From: Sulfitobacter geojensis
GTDB taxonomy: Bacteria > Pseudomonadota > Alphaproteobacteria > Rhodobacterales > Rhodobacteraceae
DNA length: 64,000 bases
Direction of reading: 5' to 3'
NCBI RefSeq assembly: GCF_000622325.1
Contig: NZ_JASE01000005.1
Span: 2,852,001-2,916,000, forward strand
Position numbers and translations under genes: made by a program
Part shown: piece by piece, positions 42,793 to 51,533 of the stretch
Position numbering within the stretch: position 1 is the first letter of the stretch
How the letters are laid out: each line of letters begins with the position of its first letter
The notes under the pieces: model-generated
Databases searched by the model: none
The model's input: the letters and a program-made list of their open reading frames with translations, nothing else
Told to the model about the DNA's origin: nothing

Positions 42793-43487
42793 AACCTCTC
42801 GCCGCCCTTGTTACGTTGCTGATGGCCGTATCGGGGGCGGCGGTTGCCGAATGCCGCCTTGCGCTGGTGCTGGCGCTGGATGTGTCGAGTTCGGTTGACC
42901 CCACCGAAGATGCGCTGCAACGCGGCGGTGTGGTGGCGGCACTGACCGCGCCCGAAGTGGCCGAAGCGTTCTTTGCCACCGATCAACACGTCGCCCTCGC
43001 GGTCTATGAATGGTCAGGGCGCGAGCAGCAGGACATCTTGCTGGACTGGACCCTGATCGACGGGCCACATGCCTTGCTTGCTGCCGCAGAAACGGTGGCG
43101 GCGACACGGCGTGGCCATGCGGATTACCCCACAGCAATGGGTCATGCCCTCGGGTTCGGGGTGCGCTTGCTTGAGGCGGCACCGCCTTGCGCGCGCCATA
43201 CGTTGGACATGGCGGGGGACGGGCAAAACAACGAGGGGTTTGGCCCGCAAGATGCCTATAACGCATATCCTTTTGACGAGGTCACGGTGAACGGTTTGGT
43301 CGTGAACGCCGGTGATTTCGAGGGCGAGTTGGGATTGATCCCGTTTTACCGCGCCGAGGTTTTGCACGGGCGCGGTGCATTTTTGGAAATCGCCAACGGG
43401 TTTGCCGATTATGAACGTGCGATGCGGCGCAAGCTGGTGCGCGAGGTCACGCCGGTCGTGATCGGGCGGCTGGACGGGGGAAACTGA
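42789..43487 (+). CDS. DUF1194 exported VWA-like protein (first copy)
   Basis: This is a 232-residue exported protein (signal MKPLAALVTLLMAVSGAAVA). The mature part begins ECRLALVLALDVSSSVD, a MIDAS-like D-x-S-x-S metal site of a von Willebrand A fold; DMAGDGQNNEG supplies the second site. DUF1194 proteins have no established function. It starts at GTG 42789 overlapping the gloA stop, and its stop overlaps the second copy (TGATG). The pair may bind extracellular ligands or partners. Confidence 0.9.
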   Translation: MKPLAALVTLLMAVSGAAVAECRLALVLALDVSSSVDPTEDALQRGGVVAALTAPEVAEAFFATDQHVALAVYEWSGREQQDILLDWTLIDGPHALLAAAETVAATRRGHADYPTAMGHALGFGVRLLEAAPPCARHTLDMAGDGQNNEGFGPQDAYNAYPFDEVTVNGLVVNAGDFEGELGLIPFYRAEVLHGRGAFLEIANGFADYERAMRRKLVREVTPVVIGRLDGGN

Positions 43488-44197
43488 TGATCCGCGCGGC
43501 GGTAATGGCTGCTGCCCTGGCCCTGCTCGCGGGCCCCGTGGTGGCGGAATGCCGGCAGGCGCTGGCACTGGGGCTGGACGTATCGGGATCCGTGGATGCG
43601 CGCGAATACCGGTTGCAGATGGACGGTGTCGCCACGGCGCTGAACGCACAGGAAGTGCGCGAAAAGCTGATGTTGATGCCCGCCGCCCCCGTCAGGGTGA
43701 TGGTGTTCGAATGGTCAGGCCCTGCGGATCAGGCGGTTGTGGTCCCGTGGACGGTGATCGACAGCGCGGCAGCGCTGGACGGGGTGATCGCAGCCCTGCG
43801 GGCGACACAGCGGCGCGATGCCAGCCCCGGCACGGCGTTGGGCGTGGCGATGAGCGAAGGGGAGCGGCACCTGCGTGCGCAAAGCGCGTGCTGGAAACGC
43901 ACGCTGGATCTGTCGGGGGACGGCAAGTCGAACCTTGGCCCGCGCCCGCGCGACATGCGCGCGCGACTGGAGCGCAGCGGGATCACGATCAATGCCTTGG
44001 TGATCGGGGTCAATGACCCTGATATGGGCGATATCCGGCAGGCGGAAATCGCGGAACTCTCGTCCTATTTCCGCGCAGAAGTGGTGCTGGGGCCGGATGC
44101 CTTTGTGCAGACCGCAATCGGGTTTACCGATTACGCGCGGGCGATGACGCAAAAGCTGATCCGCGAGCTGGAGGGGCTGGTGCTGTCCAGACTGTAA
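43487..44197 (+). CDS. DUF1194 exported VWA-like protein (second copy)
   Basis: This is a 236-residue paralogue of the preceding gene with signal MIRAAVMAAALALLAGPVVA, MIDAS-like ALGLDVSGSVD, and DLSGDGKSNLGPRP. It shares the conserved YFRAEVVLGPDAFVQTAIGFTDYARAM block with the first copy (FYRAEVLHGRGAFLEIANGFADYERAM). Tandem duplication is the likely origin. No terminator separates the pair, and a YHS protein gene follows after 79 bases. Confidence 0.9.
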   Translation: MIRAAVMAAALALLAGPVVAECRQALALGLDVSGSVDAREYRLQMDGVATALNAQEVREKLMLMPAAPVRVMVFEWSGPADQAVVVPWTVIDSAAALDGVIAALRATQRRDASPGTALGVAMSEGERHLRAQSACWKRTLDLSGDGKSNLGPRPRDMRARLERSGITINALVIGVNDPDMGDIRQAEIAELSSYFRAEVVLGPDAFVQTAIGFTDYARAMTQKLIRELEGLVLSRL

Positions 44198-44276
44198 GGC
44201 GCTGGCGTCACGTAAATGTGCATTTGGCGGGGCACCGGCAACTGGTATTTGGCCTTAACTCAAAAAGGACAGGTCC

Positions 44277-44726
44277 ATGACACCCTTCACCCGCCGTGCG
44301 TTCATCTTGTCAGCTGCCAGCCTGTATCTGGTATCGCCCGCGCTTGCGGCACAAAAACGGGTGTCGACAGGGGCGGATGGTGTGGCTCTTCAAGGGTATG
44401 ACACCCGCGCATATTGGGACGATGCGACGGCCCGCAAGGGGTCAGACACTCATCAGGTCGATTGGAACGGTGTACCGTGGCATTTCGCGACCAAGGCAGA
44501 GGCGGAGGTTTTCGCCGCCAGCCCTGCCCGCTTTGCCCCGCAGTTTAGCGGCTTTTGCACCCGCGCGATGTCATTCAAAAAGGTAGTGGATGGCGACCCG
44601 GAGGTCTGGCGCATCTTTGAGGGCAAGCTGTATCTTTTTGCCCAGCCAAAAGGCGGCAAGGCATTTGACAAAAGTGCCGCCCCGATGATTGCCAAGGCAC
44701 AGGCCCATTGGGACAGCCTTGGCTAA
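44277..44726 (+). CDS. Exported YHS domain-containing protein
   Basis: This is a 149-residue protein with an RR-containing signal (MTPFTRRAFILSAASLYLVSPALA), a possible Tat signal. The body fits the YHS domain: VALQGYDTRAYWDDATARKG and WHFATKAEAEVFAASPARFAPQFSGFC. YHS domains are linked to metal handling, often copper or nickel; no metal Cys cluster is visible in this protein beyond a single Cys. It is the last gene before the convergent MarR gene. Confidence 0.88.
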   Translation: MTPFTRRAFILSAASLYLVSPALAAQKRVSTGADGVALQGYDTRAYWDDATARKGSDTHQVDWNGVPWHFATKAEAEVFAASPARFAPQFSGFCTRAMSFKKVVDGDPEVWRIFEGKLYLFAQPKGGKAFDKSAAPMIAKAQAHWDSLG

Positions 44727-44738
44727 GGGCAGGCCACG

Positions 44739-45239
44739 TTAATAGATATAGCGGATCTGGTCGGTCCAGTAGCGCTCCATCCGTTTGAGCGATCCGGTGA
44801 TTTCGGCAATACCGTCCTGCCCCAGCACGCCCTTGTCGCGCAGACCGTCTGCGTGACGTTCGAACAGATCCGCCACCACATCGCGGATGTTGCGCCCTTT
44901 TTCGGTCAGGCGCACCCGCACCGAACGGCGGTCAATCTCGCATCGCTGGTGGTGCATATAGCCCATTTCCACCAGCTTTTTCAGGTTGTAACTGACGTTG
45001 CTGCCTTGGTAATAGCCGCGGCTTTTCAATTCGCCTGCCGTCACCTCGTTGTCGCCGATGTTGAACAGCAACAGGGCCTGCACCGCATTGATTTCTAACG
45101 CACCGACGCGTTCGAATTCATCCTTGATCACGTCCAGCAACAGCCGGTGCAACCGTTCGACCAACGACAGCGCTTCGAGATAGCCGATCATAAAGTCGTT
45201 GTTTCGAGCGCTGTGCCCGATGGGGTCTTGAATACTCAT
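44739..45239 (-). CDS. MarR family regulator, LdtR-like
   Basis: This is a 166-residue winged-helix regulator. The segment LLLFNIGDNEVTAGELKSRGYY, then SNVSYNLKKLVEMGYMHHQRCEIDRRSVRVRLTEKG, is close to LdtR of alphaproteobacteria, where MarR-type regulators respond to envelope stress. No Cys sensor is obvious. ATG 45239 has GGAG upstream; the open frame runs far further but is non-homologous. It lies downstream of sdhE on the same strand with an 86-bp space. Confidence 0.88.
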   Translation of the reverse strand: MSIQDPIGHSARNNDFMIGYLEALSLVERLHRLLLDVIKDEFERVGALEINAVQALLLFNIGDNEVTAGELKSRGYYQGSNVSYNLKKLVEMGYMHHQRCEIDRRSVRVRLTEKGRNIRDVVADLFERHADGLRDKGVLGQDGIAEITGSLKRMERYWTDQIRYIY

Positions 45240-45325
45240 CTGAGGTCTCCGACTCATTTGTTGAGCCAGAACCTGAAGAATAAAACAGAATATTTCGTTA
45301 AACCCCGCGGGGGGCGATTTCCCCG

Positions 45326-45592
45326 CTACTTGAGCGGGGAAAAGTCGGCGGCGATATCGGCAATCAGCCCCGAAAACTGCGCCGGTGCCGGCTGTTGGCC
45401 GGTGACCCATTGATACAGATCGTGGTCGTTTTCGTTCAGCATCGCATCATAAAGATCAAGCCCCGCATCCGCCATCTGCGCCAGATGCCGGTCGGCAAAG
45501 GACGTCAGGATCAAGTCCATTTCCTTGATCCCGCGCCGGATCGAGCGCATGTACAGGCGTTTGATTTTGTGGTCCCGCAATTCCTCAGACAT
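45326..45592 (-). CDS. sdhE: FAD assembly factor SdhE
   Basis: This is an 88-residue SdhE/DUF339 protein that helps attach FAD covalently to succinate dehydrogenase. The RGxxE motif is R20-G-I-K-E24, and ending in DLYQWVTG is characteristic. ATG 45592 is used (an in-frame start further up gives a non-homologous 20-residue extension). It overlaps the end of the XRE gene by 8 bases, so it is translated with it; this neighbourhood is unusual, as sdhE normally lies near sdhCDAB or recG. Confidence 0.9.
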   Translation of the reverse strand: MSEELRDHKIKRLYMRSIRRGIKEMDLILTSFADRHLAQMADAGLDLYDAMLNENDHDLYQWVTGQQPAPAQFSGLIADIAADFSPLK

Positions 45593-45983
45593 GTTGCGGT
45601 GCCTCAAGCGCCAGACGCAGGCGTTTTTCAAGACGCCCCATGGCTTCGACATTCGACAGCATTTCGGCGCGCAGCAGGCGGATGTCCGTCAGGATGGCCT
45701 GCATGTCCTCGCCTACGGTTTCCGCGTCAAGCGGGCCTTCAATGCCTTCGCCCTCTCCGTTGATCAGCCACATCATCGACACGTTCAACAACCCTGCCAG
45801 CATTGACAGCCGGTTGGCGCGCGGTTCGGAACGGTCTTCTTCCCATGACCGCAACGTTGTCAGCTTCACGCCCAGCCGTTTGGCCAGCACACCCTGGTTC
45901 ATGCCCGCCCGTTCACGCGCCGCAGCCACGCGGTCGCCGAATGTTGCGGCTTCGGGGCCATACCAGTCTGTTTCATCGGTCAT
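45585..45983 (-). CDS. XRE family transcriptional regulator
   Basis: This is a 132-residue protein with a central HTH_XRE domain (GDRVAAARERAGMNQGVLAKRLGVKLTTLRSWEEDRSEPRANRLSMLAGLLNVSMMWLING) and a C-terminal helical segment (MQAILTDIRLLRAEMLSNVEAMGRLEKRLRLAL) that probably dimerises. ATG 45983 has AGGAG upstream. It is divergent from the aminotransferase gene, and the space holds a direct repeat (46021-46061) that could be its binding site. Confidence 0.9.
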   Translation of the reverse strand: MTDETDWYGPEAATFGDRVAAARERAGMNQGVLAKRLGVKLTTLRSWEEDRSEPRANRLSMLAGLLNVSMMWLINGEGEGIEGPLDAETVGEDMQAILTDIRLLRAEMLSNVEAMGRLEKRLRLALEAPQHV

Positions 45984-46020
45984 TATTTCATCTCTCCTGT
46001 TCGACTGTAATCTATACACC

Positions 46021-46061
46021 TGAACGGCGCAGGGGTGTGATCAATGCGCTTGAACGGCGCA
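46021..46061. promoter_or_regulatory. Direct repeat TGAACGGCGCA x2
   Basis: TGAACGGCGCA occurs at 46021-46031 and 46051-46061, exactly 30 bp apart (about three helical turns), between the XRE and aminotransferase genes. It is a candidate regulator site. Confidence 0.45.
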
Positions 46062-46069
46062 AAGGCTAA

Positions 46070-47314
<1,245 letters not shown>

Positions 47315-47327
47315 CGAGAGAGCACGC

Positions 47328-47699
47328 ATGGCACCGGACCGGATCACCGCCAACCTGCCCAGTCGGGATTTTGATGAAACCCTGCGCTTTTACGAGCAGC
47401 TGGGTTTCACCCTTCATTTTCGCAATGACGGCTGGATGATCATGGGGCGTGGCACCATGCAGCTGGAGTTTTATCCCCACCCCAAGCTGGTGGCGGCGGA
47501 AAACTGGTCCAGTGCCTGCATTCGGGTGGATGACCTTGACGGGTTGCATACGCAATGGTCTGTGCTGGATCTGCCGGATGATCCCAATGGCCGCCCGCTG
47601 AATATGGACATGATCGGTGGTGCGGGACAGCCGCGCTTTTTCCCGGTGATTGATTGCAACGGCTCGCTTTTGCGATGCATCGACAACGGGAGCGTGTAA
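47328..47699 (+). CDS. VOC/bleomycin-resistance-like protein
   Basis: This is a 123-residue VOC fold: ANLPSRDFDETLRFYEQLGFTLHFR and MQLEFYPHPKLVAAENWSSACIRVDDLDG. It resembles bleomycin-resistance proteins, but drug binding should not be assumed without data. It starts 13 bases after the aminotransferase gene and is followed one base later by the next gene, so the three form an operon. Confidence 0.87.
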   Translation: MAPDRITANLPSRDFDETLRFYEQLGFTLHFRNDGWMIMGRGTMQLEFYPHPKLVAAENWSSACIRVDDLDGLHTQWSVLDLPDDPNGRPLNMDMIGGAGQPRFFPVIDCNGSLLRCIDNGSV

Positions 47700-47700
47700 C

Positions 47701-48102
47701 GTGAGCGCCGAACTGCCAGAGTATTACTTTCGGGTGCGCGAAAACGGTGCGGCGGTGTTTCGTGTCGACACCGAAAACCGCCAGCGGCGGATCGAGATGG
47801 ACCAGATTGCCGTCGTCAACATCAAGAACGGCGAGATCAAACCACACGGCGACCGTACCCTGTCCGAAGAGGACCGCACAACGATTCAGGACTGGATGGC
47901 AGAGCGGATGCGGGTGCTGGCACACCGCGACATTGACGATATTTACCGCGCCGTGGATTACATGAACCTGACCACGCAGTGGGCCCAGTCCAAAGCCAGC
48001 AGCGAGCAGCTTGAGGCGGTCACGGACCAGTTGTTGTTGGCGATGCATGACCTGCGCAGCACGCTGGTGCGCAAGAAGGCGGACCGCTTGCTGAAAAAGT
48101 AG
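47701..48102 (+). CDS. Conserved hypothetical protein
   Basis: This is a 133-residue soluble protein: YYFRVRENGAAVFRVDTENRQRRIEMDQIAVVNIKNGEIKPHG, then a long amphipathic helix (DLRSTLVRKKADRLLKK). The N-terminal strands and long C-terminal helix suggest a small alpha/beta protein. Homologues are widespread in Rhodobacteraceae without function, as far as I know. GTG 47701 is chosen because it follows the VOC stop directly; the earlier in-frame start overlaps the VOC gene and lacks homology. Confidence 0.75.
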   Translation: MSAELPEYYFRVRENGAAVFRVDTENRQRRIEMDQIAVVNIKNGEIKPHGDRTLSEEDRTTIQDWMAERMRVLAHRDIDDIYRAVDYMNLTTQWAQSKASSEQLEAVTDQLLLAMHDLRSTLVRKKADRLLKK

Positions 48103-48107
48103 GCGGC

Positions 48108-49478
48108 TCAGCCGTGTTTCAGGGACCTGTGCAGCGACGGCATTGTGACTTTCCAGAAGCGGGCGTTCAGCAGGATCGACGCCACCGCAAGGCCGATCAC
48201 CAAGCCGCCCCAGACACCGATACCGCCCCAGTCGAGTACAAAGCCGAGCACATAGGAACAGGGCACGCCAACCACCCAATAGCTGAAGGCGGCCATCCAC
48301 ATCGGCACGGTGGTGTCCTGCACCCCGCGCAACACGCCCAGTGCGATGACTTGCGTGCCATCGACCAGCTGGAACAGCGCCGCAGCCGCCAAAAGCCCCA
48401 CACCCACCGCAAGAATTTCCGCCCGCGCCGGTTCGTTTTCCTGCATGAACAGCAAGATCAGCGGTTCAGGCCAGATCACGAAAATCGCAATGGTGACAGC
48501 GGCAAAGAGCACGGACATGGTCGTAACGATGGATGCCCCCCGCGCCATATGCAGCGCGTCCCGCCGCCCCAGCGCATTGCCCGCACGGATCGTCGCGACG
48601 TTGCTGAATCCCAGATGCACCATGAAGGTGATCGAGGCGAGTTGCATCACGATGCCATGGGCGGCCAGCGGGATCGTCCCCAGCCAGCCCATCATCACGG
48701 CAGCAGCGGCAAACAGGCCGACTTCGCTAAGTGTGGTCAGGCCAATCGGCAGCCCCAGCCGGAACACCCGCGCAAACATTTGCCAATCCGCCCGCCAGAA
48801 CCGCACAAACAGCTGGTGTTGTGGCACGACGACCAGAATATAGATCACCACCCCGACCAGTGATACCAACTGCGTTGTGACAGAAGCGATGGCCGCCCCT
48901 TCAATGCCAAGTTCGGGCGCCCCCCAATTGCCAAAGATAAACGCATAATTTGCCAGCGCATTCACGGTAGCGGCCAGCAAGGTGATGCCCAGCACCACCT
49001 GCGTGCGCTCAAGCGCCGCCAGATAGGATTTCAGAACCATCACCAAAAGCGCGGGCAGAATGCCCCAACCGGCAATAGACAGATAGGCCGCGGCCTGTTG
49101 AGCAACCGCTTCGCCCTGCCCCAAAAGCCGCAGCAAAGGTTGGGAAAACAACAGCAAGGGCAGCGCCAGCATGCCAAAGGCCAGCGACAACCACAGACCC
49201 ATGCGCGTGGTACGCCGGATCGCGACCTCGTCCTCTTCCGCAGCGAAAGACGCGACCATCGGCATCACCGCAAAGGCAAAGCCCGAACCGAAGATGAACA
49301 GCACAAAGAAATAGGTACCCGCAAGCGTAACAGCCGCCAGCGCTTCGACAGAATACCACCCCACCATGACCGTATCGGTCACCGTGATGGCAATTTGCCC
49401 CAAGTGCCCGCCGATCAACGGCAGACCAAGGGTCAGGACCGCGCGCACGTGGCCTGGATATGTCATTTGAGTGCTCAT
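48108..49478 (-). CDS. MATE family efflux transporter
   Basis: This is a 456-residue multidrug and toxic compound extrusion protein with 12 membrane segments in two halves. Typical stretches are LGLPLIGGHLGQIAITVTDTVMVGWYSVEAL and SNVATIRAGNALGRRDALHMAR. Export by Na+ or H+ antiport is expected for the family. Start is at ATG 49478; a second ATG at 49466 is possible, and neither has a strong ribosome site. It is convergent with the conserved hypothetical gene and divergent from the epoxide-hydrolase-like gene. Confidence 0.94.
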   Translation of the reverse strand: MSTQMTYPGHVRAVLTLGLPLIGGHLGQIAITVTDTVMVGWYSVEALAAVTLAGTYFFVLFIFGSGFAFAVMPMVASFAAEEDEVAIRRTTRMGLWLSLAFGMLALPLLLFSQPLLRLLGQGEAVAQQAAAYLSIAGWGILPALLVMVLKSYLAALERTQVVLGITLLAATVNALANYAFIFGNWGAPELGIEGAAIASVTTQLVSLVGVVIYILVVVPQHQLFVRFWRADWQMFARVFRLGLPIGLTTLSEVGLFAAAAVMMGWLGTIPLAAHGIVMQLASITFMVHLGFSNVATIRAGNALGRRDALHMARGASIVTTMSVLFAAVTIAIFVIWPEPLILLFMQENEPARAEILAVGVGLLAAAALFQLVDGTQVIALGVLRGVQDTTVPMWMAAFSYWVVGVPCSYVLGFVLDWGGIGVWGGLVIGLAVASILLNARFWKVTMPSLHRSLKHG

Positions 49479-49812
49479 TCTTTAGCCATACGCCCGCGCG
49501 ACACCAAGGGGAAGAGGGTTGGATGCACAAAGGGTGCTCCATTGTTTCGGGAGCGATGTTGCCCAACAGCGCGGCGCGCGTTGCTTTGCTGGAACGCCAA
49601 CCAGATTTTGGTTTGTCGGTCCCGAAACGGGTTGTGACACAGCAGTGCCAAAGGGTTTTACGTGGGGTTCCACCTTGGCAAGATTAGAAACGATGTGTTT
49701 GATTGCCGGGAAAGATCGCGCCAGCTCAGCTGTGGCAAGAGGCGGGATCGCAGCCGCAAAGGCGCAGCATGATTGCGCTGCGCTGGGTCGGGTAATGCAA
49801 AAGGATGACAAG
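49479..49812. other. 334-bp intergenic region, no gene recognised
   Basis: This is the space between the divergent MATE and hydrolase genes. An open frame runs in line with the hydrolase from 49519, but its residues show no domain pattern and the upstream part lacks a start with a ribosome site. A 9-bp inverted pair GTTTCGGGA (49544-49552) and TCCCGAAAC (49620-49628) is 67 bases apart. I see no convincing promoter or RNA gene. Confidence 0.5.
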
Positions 49813-50685
49813 ATGAACGCCCCAAGAACCGAGACCGTCGCGTTGAACGGCAACCCGTTTTTCATCCGCCATTGGGGGGACGAAAGCCTGCCCAAGCTGT
49901 TGATGCTACACGGGTTTCCCGAATACGGCGGTGCGTGGGCAGAGCTTGCGCCCTTGTTGTCAAAGCGGTTTCACTGCATCGCCCCCGACCAACGCGGCTT
50001 TGGCCAAAGCTGGGCGCCCGCCGAGGTGTCCAACTATACGACATCCAAGCTGGTCGGGGACATGGCCGCTTTGATTGGCGATGCGCCGGTCCATGTGTTG
50101 GGCCATGACTGGGGCGCGGCGGTGGCCTATGGGTTGGCCATGTTCCGCCCCGAACTAGTGGAAAAGCTGATCATCATGAACGGCGTGCATCCGGTGCCTT
50201 TCCAGCGGGCGTTGGCCAAGGGGGGCGCACAGGCGGAAGCCTCGCAATACATCCATTACCTGCGCAGCGAAGGGTCCGAGGACCGGTTGGCCGAGGATGA
50301 TTTCGCCAAGCTGTCCAGCCTGTTTTCCGCCAATATGGATCACGCGTGGTCGGATGCCGATACAGCCGCCGCCTATCGCGCGGAATGGGGCCGCCCCGGT
50401 CGGATGCGCGGCATGGTGAACTGGTACCGTGCGTCGCCTTTGGTGGTGCCCAAGGTTGGTGAGGTCGCACAATTGCCGGAACTGCCGCTGGACAAGCTGA
50501 TGGTGCGCTGCCCGCATCTGTTGGTTTGGGGCAGCGATGACACGGCCCTGTTGCCCGAAGCCACGCAAGGTCTGGAAGATTTTGCACCGGACCTGACCCG
50601 CGTAGAAATAGCAGGCGCGGATCACTGGCTGCACCATCAGAAACCCGAAGCGGTGGCAAAGGCGATCCTTGGGTGGGTCGGTTGA
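49813..50685 (+). CDS. Epoxide-hydrolase-like alpha/beta hydrolase
   Basis: This is a 290-residue alpha/beta hydrolase. The nucleophile elbow is LGHDWGAAVAYGLA with an Asp nucleophile, which is typical of epoxide hydrolases and haloalkane dehalogenases. The oxyanion HGFPEYGGAW (HGxP) supports an epoxide-hydrolase type, and GADHWLHHQKPEAV supplies the catalytic His. ATG 49813 has AAAGGA 8 bases upstream; the longer frame from 49519 is unsupported. The substrate is unknown. Confidence 0.88.
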   Translation: MNAPRTETVALNGNPFFIRHWGDESLPKLLMLHGFPEYGGAWAELAPLLSKRFHCIAPDQRGFGQSWAPAEVSNYTTSKLVGDMAALIGDAPVHVLGHDWGAAVAYGLAMFRPELVEKLIIMNGVHPVPFQRALAKGGAQAEASQYIHYLRSEGSEDRLAEDDFAKLSSLFSANMDHAWSDADTAAAYRAEWGRPGRMRGMVNWYRASPLVVPKVGEVAQLPELPLDKLMVRCPHLLVWGSDDTALLPEATQGLEDFAPDLTRVEIAGADHWLHHQKPEAVAKAILGWVG

Positions 50686-50717
50686 AACCGACAGCCATGA
50701 CGCAAAAGTGGGATTAA

Positions 50718-50761
50718 CGTAGGCGGGGATAAAGGCTGGCGGGGTTAACCCCGCCCTACGT
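50718..50761. repeat. Nested palindromic repeat at the 3' ends of convergent genes
   Basis: GGCGGGGTTAACCCCGCC (50738-50755) is a perfect 18-bp palindrome. Outside it, ACGTAGGCGGGG (50718-50729) faces CCCCGCCCTACGT (50749-50761). The right arm includes the stop codon of the minus-strand CMD gene. It can terminate both convergent transcripts. Confidence 0.6.
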
Positions 50762-51364
50762 GTGGCCCCAGTCGTCGGGGTCATCGTTGTTGCCGGGGCT
50801 CAGGCCGATCACGTCCCCTTGGGTTGAACACCCCAAGCCCAGCACGGTGCGGTTGGCATAGGCGAAATAGGCGCTGACCTGATTGATCTCAAGGATTTCG
50901 CCGTCCTCCCACCCCGCATCGCGCAGTGCTTGCACATCGGATTGCGCCATGTCTTGCGGTGTGAGCGTCAGCTTTTGGGCATAGCGCAGCGCCGCCTGTT
51001 CGCGTGCGTCCAGCGGTGTCGCGGCAATATCGCGCCCTTGCAACGCAGCCCGCAAGCCATCCGCGCGCGCGTCATCCCGCAACAGCCGTTTGAGGCCGGC
51101 AAAATGATGTTCGACGCAGTAGCTACAGGCATTCAGCGAGGACACCCAAACCCCCAGCGTTTCCAAGAACCACTTGGGCACCGTGTTGTCCTTGTGGTGC
51201 AACACGTATTTGTAGATCGCCATATGGCCCTCCATCGTGTGGGGGCGCAGGGAGTGCATCATCATGATATTGTCGACGTTGTTGTTCGGGCCGGTCACAC
51301 GTTTGTACAGGTCGCGCAACTTGCCGGCGGCAGCGTCGAAGGGGATGGTTTTGATCCAAGACAT
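50756..51364 (-). CDS. Peroxidase-related (AhpD/CMD-like) protein
   Basis: This is a 202-residue all-helical carboxymuconolactone decarboxylase-type protein of the AhpD fold. The redox motif is NACSYCVEHH with Cys80, Cys83 and His87. Two AhpD-like halves are visible. Members act as alkylhydroperoxidase-like or peroxidase-related proteins; the physiological electron donor is unknown. ATG 51364 has AAGGAA upstream, while the open frame runs further without homology. It is convergent with the hydrolase gene. Confidence 0.9.
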   Translation of the reverse strand: MSWIKTIPFDAAAGKLRDLYKRVTGPNNNVDNIMMMHSLRPHTMEGHMAIYKYVLHHKDNTVPKWFLETLGVWVSSLNACSYCVEHHFAGLKRLLRDDARADGLRAALQGRDIAATPLDAREQAALRYAQKLTLTPQDMAQSDVQALRDAGWEDGEILEINQVSAYFAYANRTVLGLGCSTQGDVIGLSPGNNDDPDDWGHT

Positions 51365-51533
51365 CCAGAAGTTCCTTGTTGGGGTGATGCGACAGGATCG
51401 CGAAACGCACGCCACTGCAACCTGTTTCTAGGCCGCTTTGCCCTTTCAAAGCTGTGGATTAACCCAGAAGCGTGATTGCGCCACCCTGCCCCGCCTGTCA
51501 GAATAGCCCAAACCAAAAACAGCGAGCAGCCCC

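Noticed and set aside
49519-49812. 98-residue N-terminal extension of the epoxide-hydrolase-like gene
   Set aside because: The extension has no family pattern, while ATG 49813 has a good ribosome site.
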